From Hypericum androsaemum (Eukaryota; Streptophyta; Magnoliopsida; Malpighiales; Hypericaceae): a DNA stretch of 64,000 nt. Positions 47,168-60,165 of this stretch are shown piece by piece (within the stretch, counting starts at the first letter, position 1; each line of letters begins with the position of its first letter). The position numbers and the translations under genes were made by a program. The stretch lies in the NCBI GenBank assembly GCA_963995505.1, contig OZ023184.1, positions 17,358,228 to 17,422,227 on the forward strand. Reading direction: 5' to 3'. The notes beneath the pieces were generated by a model. The model was given only the letters and a program-made list of their open reading frames with translations, ran no database searches and had not been told where the DNA came from.

Positions 47168-48298
47168 CTAAAATCGAAGTGGCAGAGATGCTTGGAAACG
47201 AAGCGCTCTAGCTATCTCTAAAATATGTCTATGCTTACGCTCTACGATACCATTTTGTTGCAGAGTGTATGGGCAAGAGGTTTGACTAATGATACCATGC
47301 TTCTCATAATAAGATACCAATTCCCCACAAGTGAACTCTAGTCCATTGTCGGATCTTACACATTTAACCCGTTTATCAAATTGTCGATCGACCATCGTGC
47401 AAAAAGCTATCAATTTGGTCTTAACCTCAGACTTATACTTCATCAAAAAGGTCCATACCCCATGACTAAAATCATCAACAATAGTAAGAAAATAGTGTGC
47501 ACCCGCGGATGAAGAAACTTGATATGGTCCCCAAATATCACAATGAATAATTTTAAAGCAAGAGGTAGTCTTAATGGAACTAACAGGAAAGGGAGATCTA
47601 GTATGTTTAGCACGAATGCATGAGTCACAATGTTTAAAGGAATTTTCGTAAGTATGGGAAATCAAGGGAATATGTCGCATGGTCTCACAGGAGGCATGGC
47701 CAAGACGCTTATGCCACCTCTCGATGTCGTCCGTGGTCCAAGTCATCATTGCCGCTCCCTCTTGTGGAGACTTGAACTGATAAAGCCCGTTGCGCAGCCT
47801 ACCCACTCCAATCAGCTTCTTCAAAGGTAAGTCCTGAATCACACAAAAATTGGGCAAAAATGTCATTATACAATTGAAGTCCCTCGTCACTCTACTCACA
47901 GAGAGGAGGTTGCATTTGAATCCTGGAATGTATAAAATGTGATCCAGATATATTTGACTTGTCAAACACGTAGTTCCAGTTCCTTCAATAGATACTGTAT
48001 CACCATTGGGAATCATAACAGAGGAACACATTGCACTTGATGAAAAACTCGTCAGCCAGTCCGAGTTACATATGATGTGATCTGTTGCCCCTGAATCAAT
48101 CACCCAATAAAGAGGTTGAGGAACGTTACTAGCCATATTCGCTAGAGGTTCAGTCACTGTCGATCCAGATGTAGACTCACCCTTATAGCCAAAGTGCTTC
48201 ACAAGGCTGTTGAATTGCTCGATTGTGAAGCCGGGAATGGGACATTCATGTGGTGGAGCAGCTGGACAGACTTGGTCAGCCCGTGGTGGAGGCCGCAC
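47168..48298 (-). pseudogene. Copia B protease and integrase core
   Basis: YWVIDSGATDHII is the protease active site (DSG intact). Then ERWHKRLGHASCETM with HCDSCIRAKH (zinc region), HCDIWGPY, IVDDFSHGVWTFL, VRSDNGLEF and CPYTLQQNGIVERKHRHI: D, D and E of the integrase are in place. Ends at TAG 47168-47170, directly before the WGE-type segment. Confidence 0.93.
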
Positions 48299-48364
48299 AT
48301 TAGTATGACCTTGTCCACGATCTTTGTCGTTCTGATCTTTGGAATCGCGAGGAGGATGATGATT

Positions 48365-49324
48365 CTAGTCAGGAGGGTATCCGATGAGTTCAAAACAGCC
48401 CTCTTCGACGTGGCCGATCTTGTTGCAATGATTGCAGCACGGTTGGTTATTGCCCCTTTTGTTCGTAGCTGTTCCAAAATTCATGGCTGGTCCCCATGAT
48501 TGTGTCTCGCTTCCACGAGAGACCCGAAAAACTGCAGATTCACTCTTTGCTTGTCGAGTATTGCTTACAGTGCGCTGTTGTTCATCCTCAGAAACCATAT
48601 GATATGCGATTCTGAGACTTGGCAGAGGCTGGGAGCTCATAATTTGAGTCTTGACGGTGCTAAAAACATCGTCCAATCCCATGAGAAAATCATAGAGCTG
48701 CTCCTTTGCTCTCAGGTCAGACGCCTCCTTTTGCAATCCACAAATATAATTAGAGCTCGAGCACTTAGGTAGTGGGTTTATTGCTTGTACCTCATCCCAT
48801 AAAGCCTTAAGCTTGGTGTAGTATATTGAGACAGAGGCCCCGTCTTATCGAAGCATGGTAATCGCCCGCCTCAATTCATAGGCTCTTGGAGCACTACCCT
48901 TTCCGAATCGTTCGAAAACATCTATCCAGATTTCATGAGCAGACCTCGCATATTGAACACTGCTCCGCACGTCCTTGTCCATGGTGGTCTTCAACCAACC
49001 TTTAACCATGGCATCAGCCCGAAGCCAGTAACGCAGATCACTTGAATTCGGCGGTGGGCGAGTAAGGGTTCCATCAACAAAACCAGTCTTGTTCTTCGCA
49101 TACAGGGCGTTAGTCATGTCATTCACCCACTCTCCATAGTTTCCGTCATGAAGCAAGTCGGTGACGAACACTTGACCCGGGTTGTCTGATGGGTGAATAT
49201 AATATGGCGACATCAAATCCATATTACCAGCACTCTGACTTGATACGACCGTACTGGTGATAGGTGATGCCATACCGATTCCTCCATCATCACTCCTTCC
49301 TCCAATGTTGCTTTCCTGCGACAT
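48365..49324 (-). pseudogene. Copia B gag
   Basis: Gag with PYYIHPSDNPGQVFVTDLL, NYGEWVNDMTNALYAKNK, FVDGTLTRP, LRADAMVKGW, SVQYARSAHEIW, AYELRRAITML (retrotran_gag family). A TAA stop follows at 48845-48847. The same frame then goes on through LYDFLMGLDDVF and the CCHC knuckle CNHCNKIGHVEEGC, ending at a TAG at 48365-48367. Start at ATG 49324, 65 bp from the primer site. Confidence 0.92.
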
Positions 49325-49403
49325 TTAAGTGAGTACAAGATTGTTGCGGCAGGTTGGTTTAGTGTTTGTAGGTTATCGTACCAGTTTTTGCTCTGATACC
49401 ACG

Positions 49404-49578
49404 AAGAATGTATTGCCGCTACTGTTTCATTAGTTTTACAACCTTTAAATAGGAGTTTACAAGCTAGTGTTACAGGAGATCTATTTCGATACACCTTCCT
49501 ATTCAAGTCTACATGTCTTATCAAGTCACAGGGACAAGACGTGTATAACACGATTAACACTACGACATCTCTAACAAC
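49404..49578 (-). repeat. 5' LTR of copia element B
   Basis: AAGAATGTATTGCCGC...CATCTCTAACA, adjacent to the primer-binding site on its inner side. Confidence 0.88.
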
Positions 49579-49732
49579 ACTTGCTGCAACAAGTACCCAA
49601 GGGGTGGGTGGTCATAACTTTTCGATGAAGTCAAGAACCGACAGATCCGAGATAGGAATTTAATTTAATTTATTTATTTTCAAGGGTATGCAGGTAATTT
49701 CTATGATAAAAATGAATGATAACGTTAGCGAG

Positions 49733-50195
49733 TGTTGGATAAATTGGAAATTTTAGTAGAAAATGGAAAATAAATTTTGATCTGAGTCGTATCAAGGTAC
49801 ATTGTACTTGGGACTATTTCACCCATAGATGTAGATACCAGCATTAAACAGATCCTTCCGAGTGTAGAAACTCGGATGTCAAGAACTAACAAGAATTTAA
49901 TATATAAAGAGATTAACCCAAGAAAGACAAATGTGTTCTCATGCCAAATTATGGCTATATATAGTGGGAGATTTAGAAAACATTTAAAATATTTAAATAA
50001 AATTAAAAAGCAACGCCAACTCCCTGGAGAGTTTCTCGTGGAGGAATTTTTGCAACAAACAAATAACCCATTTGCAACAAATTTCACAATTTTATCCAAC
50101 CAACTAAATCACGTTGGAAATGGTCAATGACATTTTCATATTTTATTTTTAATATAAAATAAACAAAACTTTTGAAATAATAATATTTTTCAACA
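49733..50195 (-). repeat. 3' LTR of a large non-coding copia-type element
   Basis: TGTTGGATAAATTGG...TTTTTCAACA, 463 bp, with a purine tract (minus TAAGTGGGGGAT) touching it at 50196. The matching, cut LTR is at 54516-54889. Confidence 0.88.
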
Positions 50196-52989
50196 ATCCC
50201 CCACTTATTTCAAAAGTTTAGAAACTTTTCTTCTTTCCCGGATTAACTACTTGGATGCAAGTGCTTCGGACCTGGTGTCTCGCAGACTATAAACTAGACC
50301 TTAGACATATAGGGAAAGTATACAGTGTCATGATGAAGTTAAAGAACTTCTATGAATTATGAAGACTATGGTGTATACTTGAATCCTATAAATCATATTT
50401 CACTCTTGCTATTCTTGTTGTTCTCGCTGTTTTGTGTTTTTTAGCCCTGCGCACGGCTGATTTTTTCATGAGTGCTCTAGAAATTAAGCCAAAATCTCAT
50501 GCAAGTGGCCCACTTGACACCCATATAGGTGACCTCATCAAGTGTATATTGCACTTTTTACACTACCCTTAAGGACTATGAGAATTATTAAAAGCTTTAA
50601 TGCTTAACCTCTACAGTGCAATCTAGTACTTTCACATACACAATAGGAAGAGACAAATTAGTGCTAGTGAGATTAACTCGTGACTTGTTGTTTACCCATA
50701 TAAATCTCTTTCATGGGATCTCCAATCACAGAGGTTGGGTTGCCATCACCGTCAATCTAACAATTGACTTAAGTCTCATTTCTCTCGATGTTTCATATGT
50801 GACCCTTCTACACAAGGGTAGTGTCAGAGGATTGGCCAAATTTACTCCGACTTCACACATTCAATGAAATATTTCATCTCATAGTAGTACTACTTAATCA
50901 CATAATTTGTTAATCGAATATATCAATTTTGCCATTGAAAGCTGATATTTTAGCTACGGCTATTACCATTCGGTAACCTTAATACATCGACATTTAAAAT
51001 ATCGATTTCAATCCCTAAGAAATATAAAAAAATTTCACCCACTTGGGTTTATCACCATTCAACTCTAGAGCTACATGAGCTTCTTACATCATCGTAGTTC
51101 TTGCTACCATAGTTAATTTTCACACAATATCATCGCCTCCAATGGTAAACACTTAACCATCGGTATATCTCATCTAATGTGAATATGAAATTCCAACAAC
51201 ATCATTGTATTTTTCAATACAATGGATATTCACATTACTCGATACCACAATATATGTTATCTCTCAATATTTTATTACTCCAATTCATCCTAATATTAAA
51301 TATTAGGGTTATGAGTATATATACTCAATCTTCACTTCCTTAAAATATGATCATCACGTGGTTCTCTATTTACAATAGAGTTCGTCTCAAAATTATGATC
51401 TTAAGCAATTAAATTATCAATAATGGACAAATTTAGCCCCCACTATTTCAACTCATCAACTTCATCGTCTCCAAATTAGCAATTCTCAAACAACAATTTT
51501 TAATCAATATAATACGGCAACAACTTATAATCTCATATAAAATGGTCACATAATGACAATATAACAAAATTAAGTAATCCAAAAAATTACTTAAGTAGAT
51601 AACCTCATATAAAAATTACCAGATGTTTCTGCCAGAATGTGGTTATAATCACATATATGAGACCTCAATAATCACATGTTTACCAACAGGTCATGTATAG
51701 GTTTAAATCAAACAATATGACCTCCAAACTAATAAAATTTGGACGTTAATACACAGTTGCCCTTTCAAAATTCGGCCCTTTCAACTTCACTTGAGATTAT
51801 CATCTTAGGCCAAACCAATTTTTTTTAAAGGTATATGTATAAAGATCGCCATAAAATATACAACCTACTTAGTGTGGTATTCTGCCTCTTAGGCCAAACT
51901 AATTAATTAATTATATCAAACAACAATTGTCTGCGCATCACGATTGAATAGTATGGACATACAATAGCTATTAATCTCACTTGAAGAACAGATATTACTG
52001 GTTTACTGACAAAGCACGGACACAACCGATTTGAAAATACAACATTCATTAACCACATCAAAATCATACCATTATTTGTTTTAAAGATTATGATGCCATT
52101 ACTTTAATAAAGTAGGTTACCATGCCATGTGTAATATCGTAAATGTTTGAATATATCATTAACCTTTTTTCATTTGATTTATAAAATTTTCTGTTTCAGT
52201 AAAACTCTATTAATTTATTGAAAATATCCCCAACCTCATTTGGACCACTGACATTGTGCATAATCCTTTATAAATTAAAATTAATTGGAGACGTAACATC
52301 CTATTCAAAGTACTCCACTGTTTCGTGATAATCCATTATCATGTGAAATATCAATTAACTAATCCCTTATTGTGGGGTTGTCAACTAACTAATTCATTAT
52401 CATGTAGAATTCTCAACTAATTAATCTCTTATAGTAGAGCTCTCAACTAACTAATTACTTGTTCATAGTCAATGACAATTTCTAGTATCCAATATAGTAC
52501 ACAGAGACATGAATCATAGCATGTATGAACAGAGACACATCAAAAAGTCCAGGATTAATATAACCTCATGCAAATAACTCGATGCTATAACGCAAGCATA
52601 TCAACCGAAGCATGCAACTGTTAATTGTGCCTTAACAAAAAGAGACATATTACTAAAACTGCAACATGACTCTGCACACCATCTACTTGCACCCTATCGC
52701 AATTAAGGTCTAAAGCCCATTATTTTGAGCTCAATCATAAGGCACATGAAAAGAACACGTAGAATAGCAACCACGTCCATAACAATTCTAAACCAACAAC
52801 AATCATTTATGAGCATGGCATTCAATCACAAACATGTTTGATCCACTGGTCATTGTTGTTATAGCCATCCAATGGGACCACCTCACAAACCCATTTCATC
52901 TGCTCTCTCCCCAAGCGGGATCATAACAATAGAACAACTCAAACAACACTCATAGATTCATAATTGGCGGGACTGGACATAGTAAAGAG

Positions 52990-53170
52990 ATTACTAACCT
53001 CGGTAGTCAACTACGATCAAGAAGAACAGTGAGGCGCATCTTTGGGTACACGATCTTAGAGTTCAAGTGCTCCACAAACGAGCACTCCTAATTTTTGCGA
53101 GCGAGGCATTTACGGATGATCTCCTTGAGGTCCTTGTGCCTCACAACATCGCATCTCTGGGGTGATCTTC
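52990..53170 (-). pseudogene. AP-4 adaptor sigma-subunit fragment
   Basis: The minus strand reads KDLKEIIRKCLARKN, a TAG stop, ECSFVEHLNSKIVY, and in the next frame RCASLFFLIVVD. The sigma chain of the AP-4 vesicle adaptor, a trans-Golgi coat, has a segment of the form RKCLARxxQQCSFVEHRNYKIVYRR followed by YASLFFxxGVDxDE, so I take this as a captured AP-4 sigma exon. It carries a stop and a frameshift. After VDYRG the sequence returns to AT-rich element DNA (53000), possibly at the old exon end. Confidence 0.6.
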
Positions 53171-53760
53171 CTACTCCTCCTCGAGTACACATCCTCCTCC
53201 TCGCATCCAGTTTCCCTTGCTTGAACAACGACACCGACTGCATGAAGTGTGACTGGACATCCTCTTCCTCGGATTGGACCAGGGCACAAGCTCCTCAGTC
53301 CAATCATCCTCGTTGGAGGAGGATGAGGGTGGAGGAGTAGCTGTCCCCCTATCTCGCTGCACTGGACTTCCTCCTTCACTTCACGAACAAGTCCTCGGCC
53401 ATGACGACATTGCCAAGGAGATCGCGAGCCTCTCCTCATCTTCCATGTCCCCGTCATCCCCAGCATCCTGTAAAACAGAGTAGAAGGAACTCTCATATCC
53501 CTAGACTTCCTCCTCTTCACTCTGACAAGCCTGGGACGTACATTGCCTCCATTGCTTCCCGGAGCTTGTCACAGACTCGACCCATAAAATATTAGAAGAC
53601 ACTTCTTCTCCAATCACAAGCATCCCTATAAAACACACACCCAAAACCAAAGGCAAAAGAAAGGAGACAGCGAGAGCAAATAAGCAAAAACACGGGAAGG
53701 ATCCCACCACGGAACCGGCCTTTCTCGGCCTTCTGAATTTCTACCACCACATATCGTCCC
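53171..53760 (-). pseudogene. Unidentified captured coding-like segment
   Basis: GC-rich and joined to the AP-4 piece. Minus-strand frames read VCDKLREAMEAMYVPGLSE, GDDGDMEDEERLAISLAM and DDWTEELVPW, broken by stops and shifts. Acidic, Ser-rich stretches suggest a real former exon, but I do not recognise the protein. Several overlapping ORFs of up to 136 codons in other frames look like shadows. Confidence 0.35.
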
Positions 53761-54515
53761 TGTTGCAATTGTCAGGTAAATGGTGTACGCCGCTTCCAGA
53801 AGCACAACGTTAGTACCTCACATTTGAGCCGATGGAATTTGGGCCTTAGCCAATTTTCCCAAGATCACTGCAACTGCCAATAGTCTCTGGGACTTGGAGA
53901 AGAAAATTTAAAAGGGTTTCTGATTTCTTTTTGCTTTTGGATTGTATCAATATATATAATAAATACAATTTAGTTCTCGTCTATTGTAATTCATAACCAC
54001 AAAATTATATTCTGCTTCAAGAATATATCATCATAACATCTACTAATTTTCATCAACGTATCATTGTTATTTTCTTTTACGTAAATCGCTTTAATATTGT
54101 GCATGCCATACTTTATAAGCAAGCATCAATCAAACATTTTAGACAATTTCTAGTGCATACACAATGGAGGCTATAATTTTTTTTAACGTGGCCTTATGTG
54201 ATTTAACCAAGTCAAATAATAAACACTCAGAGCTGAGAGACAATACCACGCAAGTAAAATAAGTTGTAGAAAAGGAGGACCTGAGTGGCAGAGTAGTTTG
54301 ATGTCGAATAGATTTCTTCTAGTCTCGATTGATACCGCAATGCTATGGTGCCTTGTGGGAATATGACAGCAGATTGAGTGGCTTCTATACTCGAGCTTCC
54401 TTCTCCATTGAAGGATAAAAAGACTGCTCCTTGATCTCACAGCCACCGTAAACAAAAACTATCCTAAATCAGTTGTAAGGGTGACTACAAATTTCAACAT
54501 AAATAGTCCTAAGAT
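53761..54515. other. No gene seen; leader side of the copia-type element
   Basis: Inside the element, between captured segment and 5' LTR. The minus sequence at the LTR edge is ATCTTAGGAC; no tRNA-Met primer site. Confidence 0.4.
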
Positions 54516-54889
54516 TGTTGGATACATTTGAAATTTTAGTAGAAAATGGGAAGCAACTTTTGATCTGAGTTGTGTCGAGTGATACTGTATTTAGGTCTAT
54601 TTCACCTGTAGGTGTAGACTCCAGTATTAAACAGATCTTTCCGAGTGTAGAAACTCGGGTGTCAAAAACTAACAAGAATTTAATATGTAAAGATATTAAC
54701 CCGGGAAAGGCAAATGTGTTCCAACATTTTTCTCATGCCAAATTATGGCTATATATAGTAGGAGATTGAGAAAATATTTAAAATATTTAAATAAAATTAA
54801 AAAGCAACGCCAACTCCCTGGAGAGTTTCTTGTAGAGGAATTTTTGCAACAAACAAATAACCCATTTGCAACAAATTCCACAATTTGAC
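54516..54889 (-). repeat. 5' LTR of the large copia-type element, outer end lost
   Basis: Matches 49733-50105. The last ~90 bp are missing and the sequence runs straight into neprosin exon 7 at TGACACGTAAG, so one deletion removed both the LTR end and the 3' end of neprosin copy B. Confidence 0.88.
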
Positions 54890-57800
54890 ACGTAAGTACC
54901 TCTCTTCAATCCAGCCATTACAAAAAGCCCACTTCCCGTCTGTCTTAGTGTGCTTACCACGGTGCCATATGTTGATAACCTCTCCACCAAAGTCTAAGCT
55001 ATCGGCCCGGCCTTTAAGGTGGGGGAATATAGCCAAAAGGAACGTATATAAATACTAACTAAAATCTAGAATCTAATAGGACGTGAAATTTGTGTATAAC
55101 TACGTGTAGAAAATCATTTGATTGTTTAGAAATCGCTTGTTATTGGTTTTTCCATATGTATTGATTTATTAATAACTCAAAATAAAGATAGAAAAATAGT
55201 TACAAACATAAAAAGCATGACTAATCAAAGGCAAAAAAAAATTATATCCAGAAATTCGATAAAAGAAGTAAAATACTTAATTATAATCATAAAGGACATG
55301 GCTCGAAATTTATCCCACAAAAGTATTTGGAAGAAATTTTGGAAGAAATTTTTATAACACTAAAATCTTACCCACTCAATTGAAAGAGTAAGATTATATC
55401 GATCACCATTATATTTAGATATGTTAGAAATGGTGCCTCCAATTACAAGTTGATTAGAAATTTGAACAAAGCCAGGGCAGATCAAATTGTAGCATCCGAA
55501 TCCTTTCTGGTAACTATTGTTCTGATTTTCATATGGAAAAAGAAAAAATCAGAAAAAAATAAAATAAAACCAACCGGATTAAGTCGTATGAGAAAAAATT
55601 AACACATGGTAATCACGGAACTGTCCAGTAAATAAAAAAACCTAGTACTTGAGTTGCCGCCATATCGCTGAGGATACACCTGTAAATATAAACAGCTAGG
55701 TAAGAAACAAAAGCTAAAAGATCCGTAGCCCAACATTAATCTATTTAAGTTTTATTTTTTTGTGATGACAATTTTTTTTATTGGAAACTAGATTAACTAA
55801 TCACTTGCCCTCTAATTTTTCTCATTTTCTCGAGGAACTAACTCATTTTAAATTTAAAACGACGTGTTTTTAGATTAACTACAAATTGTAAATAAAAATA
55901 TTAGAAAATTTTGTTAAAAATAACCTAGTTATTATGTATATAAATAAGTACCTGCCAACCGGCTTCAATGGAGTTCACTTAATTAATTCTGCTACCGACA
56001 GTCACCCAAAGTTGACTCAAGCTAAACTCGTCACGGCTTGAGTCTACGTAGGGATTCCAAATACCAAAACTTGCTCTCGATGTAGTCCAACAATCTGAGC
56101 CAGAACGTCCGCCTGCATACTGCAACCAATAAAAAAAATACGCAAGGAAAAAGTCTCATTTGAAAATTGAAAATCATATGTATGAATCACATATTTATTT
56201 CATTAGCCAAAATAAATATTGTCACTTTTCTTTGACAAAATCACATATCTCCATATCTCCATACTATCGTAATATTAATTTTTATTTCCACATGAGATAT
56301 CTTATCCAAAAAAATCCACTGAGATACATATGAGCTCGTATGTGAAATTAGAAATTTTAGAAGTACAATGAAACATGGCATAGAGTAGAAAGATTACCTA
56401 CAAAAACAAATTTAACAAATATTGGATGTGATAAGTATAAATCAATAATAAAATTAATAAATCCAACATTCACTAATGAAACAATTACAAACTTCGAAAT
56501 AACCTCATGTTGACCGCGGTCATCTTGATTGCTAAAATGGTTATGTTTCATTCTAAATCTTCCAATTCAAGCAACTCTTAAAACGCCTTTTTCGGTCGTT
56601 CTCCTAATTGGAATTGTATCTTCCGGACTTTTTTTACCATTTGAATTTCACAATTGAAAAGTGTATTTTGAATTCAAGCTCTTTGACATTTTTGGTGGCA
56701 CCTAAATATTGGAAACAAGATAAAAATTTGAAGTTATTCAAAATTATACGTAAATATTAGAGGAGTTTCCTTTCATCCAATAAAAAAATTTCATTATCAT
56801 TGATATTTTTTCTTTTAAAAGCAGGTTGCTTATGAAATGGAACACAATCAATTAAGTCACCATCAGGACTCTGCATATAAAAACCCACATCAAATATTAG
56901 TTAAGACAATAAGAAAAGAGTTATAATGATACACAACAAACAAATAATTATTCATTCAAAAATTAGCAATTTATAAATAAAATTACTTTTACTGCATGTT
57001 TGGAATCAATTTCATTAGGAAAAGAATTCCATTTGCAATTCTAATAGAAATGGAAATAGAATCTTTTTCTCATTTACTTGTTTTGAACCTGTGACTTAAA
57101 CTATGGAACTGATTTGATACTTTTACTTTTTCTACCCTTTACAACTCTTTTAACCAACATTTAACCTACTTTCTATAGCCTAAACCTCAAAAAAGAGTAC
57201 AGCCTAAACCTAGATAAAGAGCATGACTCTACTAGAACCTTATCAAGAACAAGGTTGTGTCCACCAACATCATATTCTTAAAAATAAAATTGATGAAGTA
57301 CCACAACATAATATTGCAGAGGCAATATCATAGCAAACACAAGTAATTTTTGCAAATCAAGAGCATGATGACTACTATTATGGAAACCTCTGCAAATCAT
57401 AGCATCAACAAACCTTCTGTACTCAGATTCCAAGACTGATATTATCCATGAAGATTGTGTTTTGCCTGTCTGTCTTCTTTGGAACTAGTACTATAAGGAG
57501 CTGCATTTGGCATTTGCTCGATACTTGCCGACAAAGATTCAACAAGTGATATGCTTTGAGCAAAATCATCCTAGAGTCTGAAGAATTTCTCAACTGAATG
57601 ATGCTGGTCATCTGATTTGGCAGATAGAACTCGTAATATGCACTGCACAAGAGAAGGTCAGAGTGAATATGTTATACTATTTCTTGCACTCAAGGCACAT
57701 ACAAATCTAACTGGTTTATATATATGATTAGGCTAGCTTCGGAACATACATGTTCTCTGTTAGCAACCATCCAAAATCATTACTAGACCATCACAATATC

Positions 57801-58046
57801 ATAGATAGGGATGGCAATTAGACCCTTATCATGAGGGTCTACCCTGATCTAGATCCGAAGAGTCCAAAATCTGTTGACTTTGACTGGGTCTAGATCCTGA
57901 TCCTGCCCGGATCCTGATATTTTAAAAGGATAAAGGTATGGGTATGGATCTATAGGATCCTACCCTGATCCTACCAGAAATTTTTAAATTAATATTAAAA
58001 TAATATATATGTATATTAATTATTACACATAATATCAAATTCTCAA

Positions 58047-60158
58047 TTTTTTGTTTCTCCGTCCTTGGCTCACGAGCTGGCTCGAAACCTAGGAGTGTCC
58101 CTGACCAGGAACCTCAAAAAATACCTAGGGATGCCCCTGTTACACTATAGAGTTACCAAAGGAACCTACCAATTTATCTTGGATAAAGTACATGATCGGC
58201 TTAGCGGATGGTGTGTTGACAAACTGTCATTTGCAGGTAGAGAGACTCTATCGAAGGCGGTAATCTCACCCCTCCCTACGTATGCTATGCAGACTGCTAA
58301 GCTTCCGACAGAAGTATGTGAGGAGATTGAGAAATTGCAGAGGGACTTCTTGTGGGGCTTGAACACGACCAAGAAAAAGCCACACCTCTTGTCATGGGAA
58401 ACTGTTTGTAAGCCCAAAAAAGCTGGTGGGCTGGGCTTTAAAAGATTAAGAGATCAGAACCTCGCCCTCTTAATGAAGCTTGGGTGGGGTTTATTAACAG
58501 ACATGAATGATCTTTGGGTACAGGTGCTATGGGGGAAGTACGGACCACAGGGAAGCAGTACTTTCACTCCCTCCAGCAAACCTTCAAACTTCATTCTTTG
58601 GAAGGCCATTACTTTTGTTTGGCCCTTCCTTCAAAAAGGGATGAGATGGTCGGTGAGGGATGGAAAATCTGCTCAATTTTGAAAGGACAAATGGGTGCCG
58701 GACAGCCCTCCACTCGAGGAGGGAGCAACCCAAGTGATTCCAGAGGATCTACGAGACTTAACTGTCAAGGAGGCAGCCCTCCCTAATGGCGGCTGGAACT
58801 GGAGTTTGTTTGAAAGTTTCTTACCTAACTCGAGCTTGTTTCTAATCACAGGACAACCTCCGCCGAGGGACGAAAGAGGCCCAGATAATTTAATATGGAG
58901 CAAAACAACATCTGGTGTCTTTACGACAAAATTTGCCTACAGTCTTCTAAGGGAATGGGAGGGCTTGGATGAAGACTACTGTTGGATGAAACTGTGGAAG
59001 TGGCAGGGGCCTCAGCGGCTAAAAACCACAGCTTGGCTTGCGGGGCACGGACGGCTCCTTACTAACGCTATCTGATATCGTAGACACAAGACCCAAGAAG
59101 CTAGGTGCCCTTGTTGTGAGAGAGAGGAAGAGATGGTGCTTCAAGCACTTAGAGACTGCCAAGTCATCATATCAACATGGATGAGTTTATTGAGAGCGAA
59201 TAAGATTAATATTGCCACTTTCTTTTTGCTTGATTTGCAGGCCTGGATAAAACAGAATATTGATACTCAAGGAGATTGAACCACTTACTTTTTCCTGGCC
59301 ATCCACCAGTTCTGGAGATGGTGGAACAATAACATTTTTGGTGGAGAAGATGTCCGCTCTCCTAATTCCTTTGCTTTCATCTGTCGCAGGGCGGTTGAAA
59401 TTAAAGAGGCATGGAAGGCAGCTGGCCAAATACACAACAGACCACAGAGATAGGAAGTACTGATCGGATGGCAACCACCTGCATTGGGTTAGACGAAACT
59501 AAATACGGATGGTACACGTCAAGCCAGCTTCAACCTGGCAGGAGCGGGAGGCCTCATTAGGGACTGGGAAGGAAATTGGAAGGGAGGTTTCTCTGCTAAT
59601 TTGGGGACTTGCTGTAGTATGGCTGCTGAACTTTGGAGGGCTCTGAAAGGTTTGGAACTTGCGTGGTCTTTGGGCTGCAGAAAGATCCTTCTCGAGATGG
59701 TCTCCAAAATCGTGGTTGACATGATTTTGGACAGGAACCAAGCATAGCAAACTTCCCCACTTATATCAGACATCAGGTCCATTCTGGACACGCAATGGAA
59801 AGTCAAAATCCAGCATGCCTACGGGGAAGCCGACATTGGCATATGTGCTTTCTGTCACCCCCCTGTGGGTTTAGGTAGACTACTAGAGCAGGACTTAGGT
59901 GATGCAGGCTTACCAAGATTAATTGTAACCGAGGCTATGAATGGGGGTGAACAATTAGCGATACCAACGTTAAGGGAGGAATTAACTCTCCCAAGGCACT
60001 CTTTCCCTCTTGTGAGTTTTTCCCACCGGGTTTTCTCACAAGAGAGTTTTAACGAGGCCAACGGTCGCAACCCCCATTAGAGGAATTCGTCCCCGTTAGG
60101 TTGTAATAAATCTCACTAATTAAAGGGGCTCACCCCTCCACATTAACTATCAAAAAAA
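58047..60158 (+). pseudogene. 5'-truncated L1-type LINE inside the hAT-like element
   Basis: Reads from the end of RT: YLGMPLLHYRVTKGTY, RLSGWCVDKLSFAGRETLSK, CEEIEKLQRDFLWG, KPKKAGGLGFKRLRDQN, ALLMKLGW, a TGA (58679-58681), KDKWVPDSPP, PDNLIWSKTTSGVFTTKFAY, KTTAWLAGHGRLLTNAI, a stop, CPCCEREEE (zf-RVT), and weak RNase H (NLAGAGGLIRDWEGNW, AAELWRALKGLELAW). The 3' UTR ends at 60152-60158 with A7. Several stops and shifts. Confidence 0.85.
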
Positions 60159-60165
60159 TTCCCAA

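Larger units (their letters stand above)
44686..49578 (-). mobile_element. Copia element B (Ty1/copia, minus strand), complete in outline
   Basis: Short LTRs (~170-190 bp) bracket a 1479-codon region in copia order. The primer site TGGTATCAGAGC is on the minus strand at 49389-49400 and a G-rich polypurine tract (minus GAGGGGGGAG) touches the left LTR at 44880-44889. A duplication ACTTG flanks it (44681-44685, 49579-49583). The uninterrupted target is seen at 43530 (TGCTGCACTTGCTGCAAG). The frame has five stop codons and no shift. Confidence 0.93.
50196..54515 (-). mobile_element. Internal region of the large non-coding copia-type element
   Basis: 4.3 kb with no gag or pol motif on either strand. 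The first ~650 bp next to the 3' LTR resemble the 3' untranslated part of copia element A (26540-27120: an AGGTGACCTC/AGGTGATCTC phrase, AAAGCTTAA.GCTTAACCT, GGTTGGGTTGCCATC), so the element belongs to a related family. The middle is AT-rich. 52990-53760 is a GC-rich island with host-like coding pieces. This layout fits a large retrotransposon derivative (LARD) that depends on a partner, or an element whose pol is beyond recognition. Confidence 0.6.

Noticed and set aside
25260..49578. Endogenous pararetrovirus or other virus
   Set aside because: Domain order (protease, integrase, RT, RNase H), LTRs, primer sites and target duplication all fit Ty1/copia retrotransposons; no movement or capsid domain of plant pararetroviruses is seen.
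53110..53520. 136-codon minus ORF rich in R and P
   Set aside because: Its frame has no family signature; a neighbouring frame carries the AP-4 sigma motif and the acidic segment.
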